This document shows positions 60,301-64,000 of a stretch of DNA of 64,000 bases, one piece after another (positions within the stretch are counted from its first letter, which is position 1; every line of letters begins with the position of its first letter). The stretch is from Pomacea canaliculata (lineage: Eukaryota > Mollusca > Gastropoda > Architaenioglossa > Ampullariidae), in the NCBI RefSeq assembly GCF_003073045.1, contig NC_037590.1, forward strand, positions 38,556,751-38,620,750, read 5' to 3'. The translations under genes and the position numbers were made by a program. The notes under the pieces were generated by a model. The model saw only the letters and a list, made by a program, of their open reading frames with translations. It did not search any database and was not told the origin of the DNA.

Positions 60301-63300
60301 AAAACAAAGTGCAATGACCTCTTCTAACATAAAAATAAATAACCAAAATTGATAGCTCTCAAAAAACAAAAAAACAACCTAGCTCAAAACTCACTGTAAA
60401 TAATACATTTTTCTCAGGAAAATAAAATTTTAGATTATCCAGAATCATAAAACTTTAGGCTTTAGCATATTTGAGTATACTCATTCACTGGTGCAGGAAC
60501 TAGGGGGACAATGGGGTAAGCTGCCATCTCAAAAAAAAAAAAAAAAAAAAAAAAGATACTGAGGTGGCAAGAATGGGAACGTTGTTCATTGTCAGCATGG
60601 AGTCAACCCCCCCCTCCCAAAAAAAAAGCCAAGCATCTTCCTATGCCAGAAATGTCATCAAATGCAAAGCTTTAAGAGAGACAGCAATTTCATCCTCATT
60701 CCACTTGCTTGCTGTTTCTTCAAAATAACTGGAACTATTAATAAATTAACATATGTCTTTAAACTTAATTTGTAAAACTCGTATTTTATGTTCATCAAAA
60801 TGTGAAGGTTTATCGTTCCTAGCTTCACATTTTCCAGTTTGGAAAACTACAAATACCTCTAACACCACCAGTAACTATTATCTTATCTTTGATAAAATTT
60901 GTGAATTATATTCATTAAAACTAATAAAGTGCGTGTAAGGAAAGTTGCACTCACTTGGGATCCTGTCCACATACAGAGCCAGACACACGGCCTTTTGGAC
61001 CTGGGTTAGATGTTGACCATTTCTTCCATGAGGATAATGAGCCCTAATGATCATGACCACACACACATAAACATTGCACACACCATATTCAGGTCAATCA
61101 GCCACTAATTAAAAGCTTTGAGCTATGGTTACTGTGAAATGCAAACAGAATTTTTTTTAAAGATCTCCCTTTATTTTAAAAAAAAAAAAAAGTGTATAAA
61201 CTACTATGTGTGTCAGTTAACAGTTTATGCCTTAATATACAGTAGACATATGCAACCACGTACAAATACATGCTAATAATCAAATATGAATGTGAACAAA
61301 AATCTTTCTTTCTCCTGCTGCACTGCCTCCCACACTAAGGGAACAAATCAACTATCCAGTATAACAGCAGCAGAACTGAAGCAAAGACACACAACGTTAA
61401 AACATAAAGATCATTCCACAAGGGGGGGAAAAAGTCTCACTATTTAAGTTGCATGAACGTATTTTGACTTGCTTAGAAGGTATTTCGATGTACAGTCAAA
61501 TCTCCCTACTATGCCACCTACCGGGACCGAGCAAAAGTGGCATAGTAGCGAGAGTGGCATAATACGGAGGGTTCGTAAAAACAGCTTTATTTGCTCAAGT
61601 TACCCATCAGTCCAAAACTCTCAAGAATAGTCGGCTGGCACTAGCTGTCTCCTCTCATTCTCCCCCTCACCTCTTCATCCTCCACCCCTCCCAACCACAT
61701 CCTCGCACCTGCATCCTGTCGCTAGTCGACCCCCTCCCGCTCTCCCTCTGTCACGTGACTGTCACCCGGCCAGCGACCACCCCCCCCCATCGCCAGCCTC
61801 CACCCTCCCTGTGTGCGTGCTAGGTTCCGTCCACCTAACTACCATGTCCCACACTACCCTAGAGTATAATAATCGAGCACTGCGCGGAATTTCACAACTT
61901 GTGCCTTTTAACAATCACAAAAAAGTGGCATAGTAGCAAGAGTAGGGGATGGCATAGTAAATTTTTTTTTACATTGAATTTATAGTCGGGACCAAGCAAA
62001 AGTGGCATAATACCGAGAGTGGCATAGTAGCGGGGTGGCATAGTAGGGAGATTTGACTGTATCATGATTTGATTAACAGCTCTCAAAATCTTTAATTATT
62101 TAATTCTGTTGCCTGGAAAATGATGTTGGAACCCCAACACACACAAAGTTTTCTCAGTTATTTAAAAAAAATATATATCATAGGCAGACCTTAACTCCCT
62201 CAAAAAAAGGCAAGGACAATGCTTACACAAGTTAAAGCACTGACAAGAGATGTACATACACACTGAGACTTTATCCTCTGAACACATCCTGATCCATCAT
62301 TACGAACACAGCAAGCTGATGAATTTTCCTCTTTTTTATCAAGGTCAATGGCGATCTCCAGATTGTGGTCAACACGCATGCATGGGGAGTATTTAGCCCC
62401 CAGATGGATAAGGTCTGCCTGCAAGAGACATTATTAATCATGGGCTAGATTTGTTCTCAGTGTCAACTGTCTTTTTATGACCTGTTGTTCACTTAAAAAA
62501 CATAGGTTCATGAGTCTGAAACAAAGTAAACGAAACAATACTGGACATTTTTCTGTGAGGAACTTACTTTCTGGCATCAAATGTTTCTTAACAGATATAT
62601 CAAGACCACACAATGTAAGATTCTTTTGTATTTCATCCTCCACAAGTAACACCTAATTACCTCCCCTGCCCCACAATTTCTATTCCAGTTCTTGACGAGC
62701 TCAGCATTTAAGATGCCTACCTTTTACCATGTCATCAGAATGCCTGTAGGTAATCCAGTTAGGCTATCTGGACAGCTCTGAATATATGAATATTCTTTGC
62801 ATCATTGACAGAATATTCTGTGGACTCTCTGCACTGAATCTGAATGTTTTTATTCATATTTGTTACCAAGCATCTGCTTTATAACTTGGTCAGACAGATG
62901 AACCATCAACATAAATTGATCTGGTTTCAAATCTTTGCTAATTTGTTTTTCGTCCCTTTATCTGACCACAAACTGTATTTTGATGGTAAAATTTGGGTAG
63001 TATCATTTGCCTGTTGGCAATAGCTTAGGTCAGGAACCTAACCCAGCTGAAGATGCAGTACTATTTACTTTGGAAACATACCAGGATGACCGCGGTTTTC
63101 TCGGTGTGCATATCTCTAGGATTTGTCAAGGGAAATGGTAATCTGGGATTAAAGGATTGATACTAATGTTCTGAATCATTTTGGGCTGCGCTTACAATCG
63201 TGTCTAAAACACAGCTTTGGCCTAGTAATGAAGGCTGCCATGTTTGCTTACTCTTTCACAAAAGAAAAGACATTTACTCTAATACATGATGTATTACAAG

Positions 63301-64000
63301 AAAAGTGTCAAGCAATACCAGAATAGCATTAGCAACTTTGCAGCCAAGTGTTACAAGTGCCAAGTGTTACTGCAAAATTATTAAAATTTTTACTGACTGG
63401 CCAATGTGACCTTGATTTATAGTTTACCATCTTTGAGAAACATGGAATGTATCTTATTTGTGGAAAGGCATAACTTATGGGAATGATGCAGACAGACTTG
63501 TATTGACTGCATTATACCTTTGTGAAAGAATGGAGCACTGCCTTCATTTGCATGTGAGGATCTCTCAAAGTTCTACTGACCATATAATCACTTAATGCAA
63601 GTAAAGCAGAAGGAGATTCATTTAGTTTTGCAATGGCATTCTGTTTTTCATACAGACATCACTGGCTCAGCAACTTCTTGAATAACAATTGCCAAACTGA
63701 GGCATGAAAAAAAATCTTCTTACTATTTGTAAGCTAATCCTCTGCGACACCAGTTTTTGCCAGTTTGATCAGCTTTTCATTACTAGAGTCTGGTTCAAAA
63801 TTTGAGGCCACAATTTCCAAATCCAGAATGCCAATGTTTTGATGCATGTGAAGCAAAAAATATTGAACCCCTCTGTGTGATCAATTTCACATGTTAATTA
63901 AATACATTGTTCTGCACCCTAACCCCTAAATTTGATTTAATCTTACCTGTCTTGGTCCAAACCAGATATTTCTCTGCTCAATGTGGGATTGTGTTTCCCG
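54395..64000 (-). CDS. RHBDF1: Inactive rhomboid (iRhom), C-terminal part
   Basis: Eight exons in view on the minus strand: 63947-64000 (runs off the window), 62260-62418, 60955-61043, 60105-60168, 59230-59412, 58886-58986, 55179-55332 and 54395-54838. They give 415 C-terminal residues in phase. The Cys-rich iRhom homology loop is clear ('IWFGPRQ', '[15 protein letters not shown]', '[13 protein letters not shown]', '[10 protein letters not shown]', 'DQFYRLW'). Six membrane segments follow, including '[13 protein letters not shown]', '[13 protein letters not shown]', '[11 protein letters not shown]' and a last one near the C-terminus. In animals iRhoms sit in the ER and Golgi and escort ADAM17 or EGF-family ligands. 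Where human iRhoms read GPAG, this one reads GPSG, and the TM6 His is kept. The N-terminal cytosolic domain and TM1 lie beyond the window. Confidence 0.94.
55900..56125 (+). mobile_element. Possible LINE 3' UTR fragment
   Basis: The end 'attgccctgtgggattaata' followed by 'aagttg' resembles the common 3' terminus of CR1-like LINEs ('...ccctgagggattaataaagt'). Upstream 'cagttcacctacttcc' has no clear coding sense. It is in iRhom intron 7 (in transcript order as numbered here). Confidence 0.35.
56200..57770. repeat. Unclassified repeat-like insertion in iRhom intron
   Basis: This 1.5-kb stretch is markedly GC-richer than its surroundings. It contains 57420-57475, which is the partner of 1862-1917. 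Open frames of about 130 codons on both strands (57151-57546 minus, 57195-57596 plus) overlap each other and match no family I recognise. I see no terminal repeats. It is probably an old transposable element of unknown kind. Confidence 0.4.
59591..59832 (-). mobile_element. SINE with conserved core and LINE-derived tail
   Basis: Perfect 13-bp duplications ('aaattattaactt' at 59578-59590 and 59833-59845) define a 242-bp insertion on the minus strand. The head looks weakly tRNA-like. The core 'catgtcgtaagaggcaacta' (59741-59761) resembles the conserved central domain of a widespread metazoan SINE superfamily (I believe MetaSINE). Its 3' end, 59609-59652, is identical over 44 bases to the 3' end of the LINE at 31917-31960, followed by a TAGA-type simple repeat. 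It lies in an iRhom intron. Confidence 0.85.
61493..62059. mobile_element. pogo/Tc1-mariner-like non-autonomous element, 567 bp
   Basis: It starts 'cagtcaaatctccctacta' and ends with the exact complement, with TA on both sides (61491-61492 and 62060-62061). The inverted ends match for about 26 bases. They continue into arrays of 'gtggcatagtagcgagag' and 'gtggcataataccgagag' (61536 onward and 62000 onward). The interior (about 61640-61860) is C-rich without coding capacity. It is in an iRhom intron, between the exons at 60955 and 62260. Confidence 0.88.

Noticed and set aside
60531-60555. Long A run resembling a retrocopy tail
   Set aside because: No coding or LINE/SINE sequence precedes it on either strand and no flanking duplication is seen.

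Overview
The window is animal nuclear DNA: AT-rich, with intron-split genes bounded by GT/AG sites and many LINE, SINE and DNA-transposon remnants. I read seven protein-coding genes by joining exons whose phases match and whose products follow known families end to end. The SINE and LINE types (a tRNA-derived SINE with a 'gaatgggtacctg' body, CR1/L2-like tails, a SINE with a 'gtcgtaagaggcaactaa' core) and the protein divergence suggest a lophotrochozoan, most likely a gastropod mollusc. The phylum is an inference, not something proved here.

Layout, left to right. GRWD1 (+, 206-5848) is a WD-repeat ribosome-biogenesis and histone-binding factor. It converges on CIAO3 (-, 6343-12259), a cytosolic iron-sulfur assembly factor related to [FeFe] hydrogenases. 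CIAO3 is head-to-head, 256 bp apart, with MLST8 (+, 12516-20513), the beta-propeller subunit of TOR complexes. A 3.9 kb gap of 3' flanks follows. BRI3 (-, 24448-25652), a small lysosomal membrane protein, is head-to-head, 664 bp apart, with TECPR1 (+, 26317-41918), a 22-exon gene for a lysophagy/autophagy tether with two DysF regions, a PH region and tectonin repeats. A 3.4 kb stretch holds LINE, hAT-MITE and SINE copies. ZCCHC7 (-, 45363-50824) is an Air1/Air2-type TRAMP zinc-knuckle protein. Last comes the 3' part of an iRhom gene (RHBDF1/2 type, -, 54395 to beyond 64000).

No operon-like or bacterial system is present. Several genes touch the lysosome, TOR or autophagy (MLST8, BRI3, TECPR1), and two touch nuclear RNA or ribosome production (GRWD1, ZCCHC7). 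From memory of the human map, BRI3 and TECPR1 are also head-to-head at 7q21.3, and CIAO3, MLST8 and RHBDF1 all lie in 16p13.3, so the window appears to keep pieces of ancient animal linkage.

The most notable points are: an iRhom with a serine in the GxSG position and the TM6 histidine kept, but with proline at x (GPSG); a 5'-truncated LINE in a TECPR1 intron flanked by a perfect 40-bp target-site duplication; a SINE in an iRhom intron whose tail matches that LINE's 3' end over 44 of 44 bases; three MITEs with clear inverted ends; and a 20-codon tandem duplication in the enlarged TECPR1 linker.
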